A stretch of 64,000 nt of DNA from Maratus speciosus (lineage: Eukaryota; Arthropoda; Arachnida; Araneae; Salticidae). The translations under genes and the position numbers were made by a program. A model generated the notes under the pieces. The model had not been told where the DNA came from. It did no database searches and saw nothing but the letters and a program-made list of their open reading frames with translations. The first letter of the stretch is position 1. Each line of letters opens with the position of its first letter. Location of the stretch: NCBI GenBank assembly GCA_963932465.1, contig OZ010787.1, positions 12,211,284-12,275,283 of the forward strand. The letters run 5' to 3'. Positions 49,404-59,436 of this stretch are shown one piece after another.

Positions 49404-50255
49404 TTATGTTTTTTTTTGTAAATTAATATTTAAAAGATTAACCCTAGTCATAATTAGGTCAAAGTAAATATCAGAGAAATGTTTAGAGAAAGATTTACTT
49501 AGAAAGACATTTAAATGTTGTACAAGCTGTTTCTTTTTAATAGCAAAGATGTTTTTTCGAATTAACAACCAGTTATAATTCTCTAAATAAATTCTTTGAA
49601 GATCATTAATTTGTTTTGTGATAGATTTTTTGGAAACTACAACTGATGATGAACCCTTTCCTCGTTGATTACGTGTTGTTTTAGCAATTAAATTATGATT
49701 AAGAGTAGGATACATTGGAGAATAATCAATATTGTTATTTATAGATGTGAAGACTTTGATAGGTCTGTTAAATACTTCACTGTTAAGACCATAAAGATAA
49801 ATTGTGTTATAATATTTCATATATGATGATTCCATATAAAGACGTTCTGATTTATTTTTTAGAATTTGAAGGATTTCAATTGTCGTATTTTTAAATTGAT
49901 GTTTATGAAAATGTTGAATTTCAGCTGTAGATTGTATATTTTTTGCTTTGTTATTATTAGAGTCTGAACGATGATGATTCATACGTTTATGAATTGGACC
50001 TGATGTTTCACCAATATATTTCATATTACATAAGTTGCACTTTATACTATAAATAACATTAAATTCTTTACAAAAACTTGAATAATTAGGATCTGAGACA
50101 ATTTGTGTCTGAGAAGCGAATGGACATGTCTTGCACCGAGCATCATAGCAGTTACGAAAAAATAAAGGACGAGGGCGAGAGTATAAATGGTCGCTGGATG
50201 ACGATCCAGGAACAGGGATGACAGGGATGACCGCCCCGGGAACCCAGCTTTCGCT
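49404..50255 (-). CDS. GIY-YIG endonuclease domain ORF of the Penelope-like element
   Basis: This ORF would nick target DNA for target-primed reverse transcription. The frame is open from 50,255 to a TAA at 49,404. The first internal ATG (50,022-50,024) lies inside the domain, so the real protein must start upstream and no ATG is visible there. From N to C: a cysteine motif YDARCKTCPF, then NVIYSIKCNLCN, then KYIGETSGPIHKRMNHHRSD holding the YIG and the catalytic Arg, then HFHKHQF, and LYMESSYMKYYNT with the catalytic Glu, followed by YGLNSE. Taken together these are the complete GIY-YIG signature with the extra Cys/His residues typical of Penelope-like elements. A linker of about 120 residues leads to the stop. 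The missing start suggests 5' truncation or an upstream frame disruption. Confidence 0.9.
   Translation of the reverse strand, partial: SESWVPGAVIPVIPVPGSSSSDHLYSRPRPLFFRNCYDARCKTCPFASQTQIVSDPNYSSFCKEFNVIYSIKCNLCNMKYIGETSGPIHKRMNHHRSDSNNNKAKNIQSTAEIQHFHKHQFKNTTIEILQILKNKSERLYMESSYMKYYNTIYLYGLNSEVFNRPIKVFTSINNNIDYSPMYPTLNHNLIAKTTRNQRGKGSSSVVVSKKSITKQINDLQRIYLENYNWLLIRKNIFAIKKKQLVQHLNVFLSKSFSKHFSDIYFDLIMTRVNLLNINLQKKT
49409..49424 (-). other. Nine-A homopolymer at the EN/RT frame junction
   Basis: On the coding strand TTAC is followed by nine A and then CATAAAATTC. In the endonuclease frame this reads to a TAA stop. With one A fewer, the endonuclease frame would run directly into the RT frame and its ATG. 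The run is either an indel, an assembly error in a homopolymer, or a ribosomal slippage site. Confidence 0.75.
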
Positions 50256-50299
50256 TTAGAGTATAAGTGCAATCCCGGGGGGAGACTCAAATCCACTGC

Positions 50300-50578
50300 A
50301 TATGGTAAGATACATTAACAATGACAATATTTTTTAAACAGTTAATAACATACAGAAAAATAAATTCAGTTTGCTGTTTTTGACTCTGAAACTCACAAGG
50401 AGTGTCATCAGTACATACATTGACAGCAATTGCACTATGTTGTATACATGCATAAACAATTACAAGACATGTTTTTTTGAATATTAGAGCTGAAAAACTT
50501 TAAGTGAAATGCATAGGCTGATAAATATAATGAAAATACTAAATAAACAAATCATAGGAAATAAGACAAATATTTACA
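50300..50578 (-). other. Presumed 3' UTR of the LINE / junction between the two retroelements
   Basis: About 280 bp separates the LINE stop codon from the 5' part of the Penelope-like element; both are on the minus strand. I see no poly(A) tail or clear target duplication, so the exact boundary is not fixed. A short hairpin (CTGATGACACTCC / GTGAGTTTCAG region, 50,385-50,410) is present. Confidence 0.45.
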
Positions 50579-52843
50579 TTATGTACAAAACAGGGGCTCC
50601 TGTCTGAAATGGGAGCTAAAACAATGAGTTTGCTCAGCTAGCTCAGAAAGGGGGAGGGGATTGGTAAATATAAATTCGTTGTCTTCTAAAAATTTCATAC
50701 AATCCGCTATACGTTGCAGGAGAACTGGACGGTCGAGCAGGTAAGTTAGCCAGTCAGGCAGTGTCATCTGTTGTGGCTTTTTAACGTGATAGTGGGACGT
50801 TAATGTGCAATGTAAAATATAGTGTAATGATGTTGATAAGGATCCACAAATGCAAAGAGGTGAGTCCCGTTTATTTATGGTATATAAGTGTTGTTGGAAG
50901 GGTCCATGATTTGTGAGAAAGAGATACAGGTATCTGTTACTTATGAAAATGTTTTGTGAGACCTTAGGTATGAAGTCACGCGTGTATTGACCCACTTGCA
51001 CTGTAGACCAACGTTGTTGCCATCGGTGTAGCATTTGTTTTTTGAGTTCTAATTTCAATGTTGATTGTGGGAATGGAAGAAATGTTAGTGGTAAAGTTAA
51101 ATCATCGACTGCCGACCTCGCCAGCTGATCGGCCAGTTCGTTGCCCATTATACCAGAATGTCCTTTAACCCAATTAAAGAAGAACGATTTTTCTGAGGAC
51201 TGAAGGAGTAAGGTTATGTCTAGAACTAAGTGATTATTGTTATCAAATTTTGAAAGGGCCATTAGACCTGATAAACTGTCTGATGAAATTAAGTATTGGG
51301 TGTCAGAGTCCTCTTCTGCCCAACGAATCGCCTCCTTCATAGCAAAGAGCTCTGCCTGGAAGACAGAGTTCCCCGGATCAAGCCTTGCGCGCCAGGAAAA
51401 AAAGTGTGAGCTTTGCCTATAAACACAAAAAGCTGCCGCAGTTCCTACTTCTGTTTTAGACCCGTCTGTAAAGATGTGTGTTGATCCGTTAAAGTCTTTT
51501 GTTGCACAAATACTAATACCGTTTGAAAGTGAAGAGATCTGATACTTTGAACATTTTGTTGAGTACATTGGGGCAAAATAAGAAATATTAGAAGCACCCA
51601 GGCGAGTGATCCGAGCGAACTCAGCCTCCGCTTCTAATTGTATGTCCAATGGAGGAAGACCCGTGAGGACCTGAAGTGCTGCGGTAGAAGTGTTCCTATA
51701 GGCTCTGGAGATCAGGAGAAGTGCCTTTCTCTGAGCCGCTAGAATATGGCGAACTCCATGCGACTTCCGCATTCGCGGAAACCAGACTGCACATGCGTAC
51801 GCCAGTTGCCGCTGTAGGATGGATGAGTACCAGACTTTAAAGAAGTATGATGGAAGACGACCTGATACTGAGGAGAATTTGTATAAATTTTGCGTGATTT
51901 TTATTATTTCTTGACGTTTTGATACCAGGTGGGGTAAGAATGAGAGGTGTTGATCAATTTTGATTCCAAGATAATTAATTGTTTTTTCTGACTTTATATT
52001 TTTACCATGTAGTTTAAAGAGTGGGCCCCGTTGGAGAATTTTCGGTTTACCAAACGTTATAGAGCGCGACTTCTCGAAGGAAATTGTTATTTTGTGAATT
52101 TTCGCCCAGTTTTGAATAAAGTCTAGTACTCTGTTCCCTCGTTGTTCAAGTAACGCTCTTGTTGGGCCCCAGACTATAAGTAAAACATCATCCGCGTATG
52201 CGACTATCGCACAGAACTCAAACAGAAAGGTCCGCAGCAGAGTCTCGAGGAGAGCCAACCATAAAAATGGCCCCAGACAGGAGCCCTGAGGACAACCCCT
52301 TGAGAAAAAATACAAAAGATCTGGCAGCTGCCAGTCCACCAGAACCCGCCTGCCCGACAGGAAGGAAGCAATTACATTAATTAGCTGAGGTGATAAGTTT
52401 AAATGGTGTAGTGCCTGTAGTGCTAGGTCCCATGGGAGATTATCAAAAGCCCCCATAAAATCTAGCGAAATAAAAGATGTATAATTTTTATTAGATTTGT
52501 TAATATCTATGTAAGATAATGCCTGTTCTAGTGCTGTTTCGGTCGATTTTAATTGAGTAAAACCGTGTTGTAGGCCTGTTAATGCGTTGCTTTGAGTTAG
52601 TGAATGATTAATTCGTCTTAAGAACATTTTTTCATAGATTTTGCCAAATATCGGGAGTAGCGTTATTGGTCTATAAGAGGTGTGTTCATTTGCTGGTCTA
52701 CCTTCCTTCCCAGGAACAACCCAATTATTGTTCCTGTACCGGGCACTACACTGCATAGATGCTAAGTGTATTTTGCCAGGATCGAGATGTTTACTAAGAA
52801 CTGCCATATAAAAATTATGTTTGGAAAATGCAATAATTGCCAT
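50579..52843 (-). CDS. LINE ORF2 fragment: reverse transcriptase, RNase H and zinc knuckle (I/R1 group)
   Basis: This is a retrotransposon polymerase protein of 754 codons without internal stops. The order is: HTSYRPITLLPIFGKIYEK (RT entry, about 54-72), SFISLDFMGAFDN (motif A, Asp near 128), SRGCPQGSCLGPFLW (motif B, 181-195), IVAYADDVLLIV (catalytic YADD at 216-219), and the NYLGIKID block near 290. RNase H follows with Asp460 (FTDGSK), Glu498 (QAELFAM), Asp522 (SSDSL), His562 (KGHSG) and Asp572 (ELADQLA), so its active site is complete. The tail holds CICGSLSTSLHYILHC (C-x-C-x7-H-x4-C), typical of I/R1/LOA-group LINEs. The APE endonuclease that should precede the RT is missing, so the copy is 5'-truncated. 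The first 35-40 residues do not match the usual RT entry and may be foreign. The exact clade cannot be fixed by eye. Confidence 0.92.
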   Translation of the reverse strand: MAIIAFSKHNFYMAVLSKHLDPGKIHLASMQCSARYRNNNWVVPGKEGRPANEHTSYRPITLLPIFGKIYEKMFLRRINHSLTQSNALTGLQHGFTQLKSTETALEQALSYIDINKSNKNYTSFISLDFMGAFDNLPWDLALQALHHLNLSPQLINVIASFLSGRRVLVDWQLPDLLYFFSRGCPQGSCLGPFLWLALLETLLRTFLFEFCAIVAYADDVLLIVWGPTRALLEQRGNRVLDFIQNWAKIHKITISFEKSRSITFGKPKILQRGPLFKLHGKNIKSEKTINYLGIKIDQHLSFLPHLVSKRQEIIKITQNLYKFSSVSGRLPSYFFKVWYSSILQRQLAYACAVWFPRMRKSHGVRHILAAQRKALLLISRAYRNTSTAALQVLTGLPPLDIQLEAEAEFARITRLGASNISYFAPMYSTKCSKYQISSLSNGISICATKDFNGSTHIFTDGSKTEVGTAAAFCVYRQSSHFFSWRARLDPGNSVFQAELFAMKEAIRWAEEDSDTQYLISSDSLSGLMALSKFDNNNHLVLDITLLLQSSEKSFFFNWVKGHSGIMGNELADQLARSAVDDLTLPLTFLPFPQSTLKLELKKQMLHRWQQRWSTVQVGQYTRDFIPKVSQNIFISNRYLYLFLTNHGPFQQHLYTINKRDSPLCICGSLSTSLHYILHCTLTSHYHVKKPQQMTLPDWLTYLLDRPVLLQRIADCMKFLEDNEFIFTNPLPLSELAEQTHCFSSHFRQEPLFCT

Positions 52844-53620
52844 AAAAATAAGAAATTTTAGTAATAAAAAATTAATAATTTAATGAAATTAGCCTTCATT
52901 AAATAATAAAACTTGAGTATGAAAAAATATATACAATATTTACAATAATAGAAGCAGAACGCAGAAACAATCTTCAAATTTTCCATAACCAAATAATGAT
53001 AACCCAAATTTCGTAGACTAATAATAGCAAGAAACCACTTGACTTTTTTATAACAAATAAGTCAAAAAAGATCCGCATAACATCCAAATCCTAGAACAAC
53101 TATAACCATGCAAAGACAACCAAAACGCTTACCCAACTAACTTCTCAGATCAAAGTAATATGAATTTAAACTTCTAAAGCAAATTAACATTAAATCTATG
53201 AATAGAAATAATTATTGCTACCATATTGATGTATATATAAAATGATTATCTCTACAGAATTATGTAAAACTATAGCAAAAATAGAAAATATATAGGACAA
53301 TATCATACACTAACTACAAGAAAATTCAGATAAAATCATAACTAGAAAATTAAAAAACATTAAATAAATCGTTGCAATGATAGGAATGAAAAAATTAATG
53401 GAATCCTAAAATAGGTATCAGATAACTACATGGTAGAAATCATATTGATAATACACATAGATAGACTATTGCAGCAATGATCTAAGCGTATAATATTTAA
53501 AAGATTGCTAAATCATTTAGCGACCTGGGAATATATATAAATATATATAAGATACCATAAGGAAAAAATACATCAAAATGAATTGTTAACATTCAAAATG
53601 AAAAGATATTTAAAAATATC
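52844..53620. other. AT-rich DNA beyond the LINE 5' truncation
   Basis: No LINE endonuclease coding sequence continues here; composition drops abruptly to AT-rich. Nothing else is recognised. Confidence 0.55.
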
Positions 53621-53701
<81 letters not shown>

Positions 53702-53735
53702 CATATATATATATATATTATATATATATATATAA
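53621..53735. repeat. Long (AT)n microsatellite
   Basis: About 115 bp of nearly pure AT dinucleotides, with an ACATAC interruption near 53,697 and a phase change near 53,719. The open frame running through it on the minus strand (alternating Ile and Tyr) is an artefact. Confidence 0.97.
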
Positions 53736-54588
53736 ATTTTGAATGGAGGTTGGTTTCGGGGTCTGTGGGTCATGATCGGTGAAAATATACCAAAATTTTT
53801 TGAAATCGCTTTCCTCCGAACGGCTGCAATAGGTAGCTTTTTGTAATGAAAGCTACCTAGTAATACCACCATCATACTTGGCATCATAGCGGAAGATTAC
53901 CAAACAGTGTTGTCAACTATGTTGGGAAGTGTTAAAAAGATCCCCGCACCCCCTAGTTCCGAATCTAACAAAACTAAAATTATGAAAAAATAGGGTAGTA
54001 GGAGTTTATGCAAACCTTGCATGAAAACCATAGCGATTATTCTAGGTCACAGAGTTTGAGATCACTAGTTTTTGAGAAAATCGCATTTTTCCATTACACA
54101 CAGACAAGACTTTGAGGGCGCTCCGCGGAGGAGTTGAGGGACGCTCCAGGTATCTATCGACGTGAAATCATCCAAATATTATTAATAATGATTTTCCAAA
54201 AAAGTGTTAGTTATTAGACGAGATATTAATTAAATCCTATCTAGAAAACAGCGACTCGGACCGGCGTTGCAACTTTGAGATCTCCTTTCGAAGCGCGCTA
54301 TGTACAATGCCAAGTTTAAACTTTTTACAAGGACTCTGTTGTACATAAACTTTGTGCTCGAGTAAGACTCGCACTTGAGGGATTATTTTGCATAGGATAG
54401 CTGAGGCTAATCTAACCGGGCCTTTCTTGTACATTTTCGATTTTGCTTGCAGATTATTTTTTCTGAAGGTAATGCACTTTTGAAACTGGTTCTTAAATAT
54501 AAAGTAACCTCATAAAGAAAAATTTGCAACCAAAATTAAAAAGTATTAAAGGACCCATTCAGAAATAACTTCAGCTATCCTATGGAAA
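53736..54588. other. Unique-looking spacer
   Basis: Base composition is more balanced than in the neighbours. AGCTACCTA and its complement TAGGTAGCT form a short inverted repeat at 53,832-53,860. No protein similarity is recognised, and the short minus-strand frame at 54,237-54,434 has no domain I know. Confidence 0.45.
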
Positions 54589-54662
54589 AAAGTGAGAGAG
54601 AGAGAGAAAGAAGAATGAAAGAAAAAGAAGAAAGAAAGAGAAGAAAAGAAATAGAAAACAAT
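54589..54662. repeat. Purine-only GA/GAAA tract
   Basis: About 70 bp almost purely A and G (AGAGAGAGAGAAAGAAGAAT and on), beginning after GTGAGAG. This is a simple repeat. Confidence 0.9.
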
Positions 54663-54729
54663 CGTTTAAAAATATTGAAATTCAAATGAAAAATTTGAAA
54701 AGAACGTTCCCCATAGCTTTAAAGCTGTT

Positions 54730-57600
54730 ATCAAATCGAAATGTCCTACTTTCTGAAACGTTTTTAAATTAATTTTTGTTCACTAAAGTATTAAATTGGC
54801 AGGTGTTCTTATAATCGAGCGGTTTTTTCGTTTTCCTGTGTAACGTCAGAGTTGGCGGTTTGAACCGAATATCCGAACACGACAACGCAGAAAAAGAAAA
54901 ACACTGTCGCCCTGAAACAATAATCTCTTATAACTGAGGATGCAATTGATGCATCGAAAAAAAACTGTTCGATTGCAAATCATTTCAATAATCATGCCTG
55001 CAAGAATTTTATGTTTAAAAATGAGTCAGTTAGAAAATGTGTTAATAGTCCATTTTCAAAAAAGATAACAATTTCTAAATATTTTGTAATAATTATATGA
55101 AAAAAGAACTATATTTGCACTACAGGTTTCCCAAGTTTTATGCGATTTCAGTTAGTGCAATTTTTAATCAGTGAGGATTTATTTTTGAGACGACACCTCG
55201 ATGAATGCGGAGAAACTTTCGATTTCAGCGCAGAATAAGTGTTCCCATTTTGACAGCCAAATGGGGCCGAATTATTATAAAAATAAAATAAATATTCGAC
55301 ATGAAAGGTGACAAACGGCCCGGCTAGGCAAGTTGAGACGGGACGAAATAAGACATCACAAATGAGGAGACAATGGGACAAAGTTCTTTATTATGAATGT
55401 TTCTTCATTGTCCTGTATTATTTCGTACCCTTTAAGGGGACGGTGGAGCTTAAAATCCTTAAAAATAATTTGTTTTATTTTTGTAAATTTCAACTTAAAT
55501 ATTATTCAAGGGTACATTATATACATTATAACATGCATTTATCCCAAAAAATTAAAAAAAAAAATTATTTTTGAGAAAAAAATGGAATTTTACGCGTCGT
55601 GTTAGAAATCTTCGAAATGCCCCATGCGTCTTCCATATCAATGAAAATCCCCAATATTTTTATAAAAGTTTGGTTTATATATAGAAATAAAATAGAGCAC
55701 CGAATTTTACATATTTGAATTTAAAGGTTAAAAAAAAAAGTTGAAAAAAATTGAAATTTTTTCGAAAAATTTTCAAAATTTCAAATTTTTTCAATTTTTT
55801 TTTTTATTTTTTGTAAATTTAACCTTACATATTATTCAAGGGTACATTATATGCATTATGGCATGCATTTATCACAAAAAAAGATTTTAAAAAAATTTAT
55901 TTTTGAGAAAAAAATGGAATTTTACGTGTCGTCTTAGAAATCTTCGAAGTGCCCCCTGCGCGTTCCATATCAATGAAAATCCCCAATATTTTTTATAAAA
56001 GTTTGATTTATATATATAAATAAAATAGAGCATCGAATTTTATATATTTGAATTTAAAGGTTAAAAAAAATTTTTTTTGAAAAATTTTGAAATTTTTTCG
56101 AAAAAATTTTGAAATTTTGAATTTTTTTTTTTTTTACCTTTAAATTCAAATATATAAAATTCAATGCTTGATTTTATTTATATATATAAACCAAACTTTT
56201 ATAAAAAATATTGGGGATTTTTATTGATATTGAAGACGCATGGGGCATTTCGAAGATTTCTAAGACAACGCGTAAAATTCCATTTTTTTCTCAAAAATAA
56301 ATTTTTTTAAAAAATTTTTTGTGATAAATGCCTGTTATAATGTATATAATGTACCCTTGAATAATATTTAAGTTGAAATTTACAAAAATAAAAAAAATTA
56401 TTTTTAAGGATTTTAAGCTCCACCGTCCCCTTCATGTTAATGGAAGTTTAAGCAATTTAAGGGTGTATTCCAATCCAAACTGCTTATTTTATGATATATT
56501 TTTAAATTAATTTTTGCTCTCAAACGCATCAAACTGGCATATTCTATTATTTAGAAACTGCATAATCTGCCGTGCTTGTCGACTTTTTGATAAATGCAGA
56601 ACATATTGCAAAAAATGCACTCAAAATTGGCGTTATGAACCGAATTTTCCGAAGCGGGAGATCTGGGAATGAAAAAAATAGTCATACTGAGAAAATAATT
56701 CTTTAAAAATCATATTCTAATTAATTGAGCGAAAAATGAAGTCACACGGCCTTTTATACACCTCTTCAAAAATCACCTCAGCAAGTTTCCTGTTTTTATT
56801 TTTAAAAATGAGTCTGAAAATGTCTCAGAAAATTTCAAGCTGTTGCGGGTGAAAAAATATTTTTTCGAATACACCCTTAAATAAATTTAATTTTAAAAGT
56901 TTCAAATCAATTTCTAACAATATCATAGTTCATTATTGCATTGCTTATTTATATATATTGGGTTTTAAGGTTTTTCTCAGATCTAAAGGAGCTGCTTTCT
57001 GAATTCAATTTTGTTCTGAAACGCATAAAATTGACAGCTGTTCTTATTCAGATAATATGTTATCGAATAGCATTTTCTATATTTTCGTAAAGCCAAAAGA
57101 TCTTTCAAAAAATGCTGTCAAATCTGACGTTTTCAACCAAGTTTATGCACGCGTCAGTACGGAAGCGAGAAAACATGTCGCAAGACAGAAAATACACAAG
57201 TAACATTAATGATTACTTAGACTCTTACATTTTTCAATATTCAAATAAAGCTTCATTCAAAAAATTAATGTAGCTTAGAATAAAAGAAAAAAAGTGGGTT
57301 AAAAACATCATAATTATTTTTTGATAAAGGCAGAAAATACTGTCAAAGTTGGCGCTTTGAATCGAATTTCCGAATGCTATAGCGCAAGAAAGGGGGGAAA
57401 TTTTTTGCCACGTGACAAAAATCGCTTATAACTCAATAAGTAATTTATTTATCAAAAAATGGAAAACGCCATACGTTCCAAATCCCTTCAATAGTCAGTC
57501 CTGCTAATTTTATGTTTTTACATTGAAAAGCGAGTTAAAAAATGTGTCAGAAAGTTTCGCATTTGTTGAGCGGGGAATTTGTGAACCAACTTAAGAAAGT
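54730..57600. repeat. Old, diverged tandem repeat (~0.4-0.5 kb), four copies, split by a 1-kb element
   Basis: Recurring marks in the same order define four diverged copies: a TTCTGAAACG- or AAACGCAT-like start, an AAATTGGCAG- or ATTGACAGCTGTTCTTA-like part, GTTGGCGGTTTGAACCGAAT or variants (about 54,853; 56,613; 57,119; 57,345), a CTTATAACT part, and TTTTATGTTTAAAAATGAGT or variants followed by AAAATGTG. Copies begin near 54,740, 56,490, 56,990 and 57,290. The element at 55,434-56,432 lies between copies 1 and 2. Confidence 0.6.
55434..56432. mobile_element. ~1-kb inverted-repeat element with an internal direct repeat
   Basis: The left end AAGGGGACGGTGGAGC and right end GCTCCACCGTCCCCTT are perfect inverted repeats, and each arm continues for about 280 bp (ATTATTCAAGGGTACATTAT, TGGAATTTTACG, GAAATCTTCGAA, AAAATCCCCAATATTT). 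A third copy of the arm sequence lies in direct orientation at about 55,800-56,075. The plan is therefore arm, direct copy, inverted arm. No protein-coding content or clear target duplication is seen. Confidence 0.85.
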
Positions 57601-58552
57601 TGGTTATGGATGTATTGCAGTTTTTCTCATTGAATCATATTTCGATTACTGCACTTATACGTAGGATCAATTAACGTCACCAATCGAGGGAAACCGTATT
57701 TGCTGGAGAGGAGGGAATAAATCAAATTCTCTAAAAAAGTGTATCTAATAAAAAATTCATTTTCTTATCTTGCAGAAATATTTATTAATATTGTTCAGCC
57801 TTCAGAGATAACCAAAGTAATCTAAAAGTCCAATACGAGTATCATAATGCTTCAAGTCTAGAAATTATTTCTATCCGTTAATATACTATTGCTTTGTACG
57901 TCATATCAGCCGGAACGACGCACTTTAGCCTGTGTGACGTACATATATTGTTTCTCTTCGTCAAAAGAGTTGGCAGATTTCTCTTTTCATTAATTGCATT
58001 TAAACGAATGAGATATCCCTTATAATAGTTTTTTCGAACCGTTTAAAAACGTGATTTAGGATATCGGATAGATACAAATAATGTCAAATCGAAATACCTG
58101 CATTATCAGAATATTAAAAGATATATCTGATTCATTTCATTATTCTATATTGTCCTGAAAAAAAAAATGATCAAACTCTATACTAATTTTATCTCAAATA
58201 ATCGTATAAACAAGACGGAAATTATACGTCAGACGTGGAAAATGAGGTACGTTCATACTATAACTAGTTTTATAAATATTCCGATCTTAGTGCAATAGCT
58301 GTTGCACTCTTATGCAAAAATGCATGAATACAAAAATGTATTACGATTCTATATATTAAATTCAGCAGTACGGAAATAATAGGACTCCATCTTAAATAGC
58401 ACGTCATCACCATGACAACCTAGAATCATGACCCATCATGGGATATCATTGAATTAATTACTAAGATTTAATAGGATGAAGAAAATTTTTATTAATATAA
58501 TTTTAAGTTTTGATTCGATTTTCATAAAATTTGAAATTACTCGAAAAAATTC
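57601..58552. other. AT-rich spacer
   Basis: A short inverted repeat GTACGTCAT / GTGACGTAC flanks 57,897-57,952. No gene or transposon is recognised. Confidence 0.45.
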
Positions 58553-58702
58553 TGCGACGATTATATGCAGACGTGAGTTTCAAAACTCGCCTTATCCAGA
58601 AAATCAAATTTTGGGAAATTCCGAAAATCCTCTAATTGCAGCCATTGGTTTTCATTTTAAACCAAGGTTTTACAATACCAGAAATACTGGATAAAACTAG
58701 TT

Positions 58703-58754
<52 letters not shown>

Positions 58755-58865
58755 CTGTTGTGTTTTTTCGGTGCAGGTTTACCAATAGAATAGATTAATA
58801 GAGAAAATACGATTTTTTAAATTTTGGATAAGGTGAATTTTGAAACTGACGTCCTCATATATATT
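58553..58865. repeat. Inverted repeat flanking a 46-T homopolymer
   Basis: ATATGCAGACGTGAGTTTC with AAAACTCGCCTTATCC (58,561-58,609) is approximately inverted at 58,825-58,860 (GGATAAGGTGAATTTTGAAA, then CTGACGTCCTCATAT). Between them is a run of 46 T at 58,705-58,750. The arrangement could be a decayed MITE. Confidence 0.5.
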
Positions 58866-59436
58866 AAATTTCAAACCATTCGGCTGGGTAGATTTGCGCA
58901 GTTATATGCAGACAGACGGACGTACCTGACGACGACTATAGGTGCTACGTATTTATATAATTACGAACGCACCTAAAAAGATATAGGTACCAATCATCTG
59001 ATAATAGTCTAATAATTAATGCTATTCAGAAAGTATGCTTAGAAAGTCATCTACATATTAAAAATTCTACCAACTTTCGGTTTTTAATTGGTAACACCCT
59101 CATTTGACACTTTATTTCAGTTTCTTCGATGAAATCAGATCGTAAAAGTTTAAGAATATAGTTTAAGCATAATAGTTTAAGCGTTTTTTCTCAAATCTTC
59201 AAAGAGTTAGAGGAGGCTGAAATTTGAAGATGCTCATGTTAAGACCACGTGATAAACTTAAATGTCTTTCTTTTCAAGAAATCAACCATTGATATGTTGA
59301 TTCTTGTGATTCTAGTATGGATTGTGATTCGTCTATGATTCTCGTATAACAGGTTTTTAATAAAGGCCGTTATAAAATTCGACAATAAGAAATTACTTCG
59401 AGAAGTACATTATAAGCAGATAGAAAACAACGTTTA
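58866..59436. other. Spacer without recognised features
   Basis: No coding region, RNA or transposon end is recognised. The GCAGACAGACGGACGTACCT stretch near 58,910 is a low-complexity patch. Confidence 0.45.

Larger units (their letters stand above)
47500..50290 (-). mobile_element. Penelope-like retroelement with permuted domains (Naiad type)
   Basis: Reading along the minus strand, the order is Cys-rich motif, GIY-YIG endonuclease, then reverse transcriptase. Canonical Penelope/Poseidon elements carry GIY-YIG after the RT. An N-terminal GIY-YIG is the hallmark of the Naiad/Chlamys clade. Endonuclease and RT are in different frames, separated by a nine-A run near 49,410-49,420. The 5' limit is uncertain: the endonuclease frame is open only back to 50,255, and a GC-rich stretch (50,157-50,290) precedes it. 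The 3' limit is also uncertain; a C-rich island at 47,537-47,602 (G-rich on the coding strand) lies in the likely 3' UTR. No terminal repeats or poly(A) were seen. Confidence 0.88.

Noticed and set aside
50042..50296. Open frame of 84 codons upstream of the endonuclease
   Set aside because: It overlaps the endonuclease frame (which is open to 50,255 and carries the RCKTCPF and NVIYSIKCNLCN motifs) in another frame and has no domain.
50385..50410. Hammerhead ribozyme (CTGATGA on the minus strand)
   Set aside because: CTGATGA is present, but the GAAA core after stem II is missing at the right place; the sequence only forms a simple hairpin.
51237..52380. Plus-strand open frames at 51,237-51,422 and 52,198-52,380
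   Set aside because: Both lie opposite the RNase H and RT coding regions of the LINE and are shadows.
53573..53887. Minus-strand frame of 104 codons
   Set aside because: Its core is the (AT)n tract, giving alternating Ile and Tyr; the flanks show no domain.
57897..57952. cAMP-response-like palindrome TACGTCAT / GTGACGTA
   Set aside because: There is no gene or promoter nearby, and a short palindrome in AT-rich DNA is weak evidence for a regulatory site.
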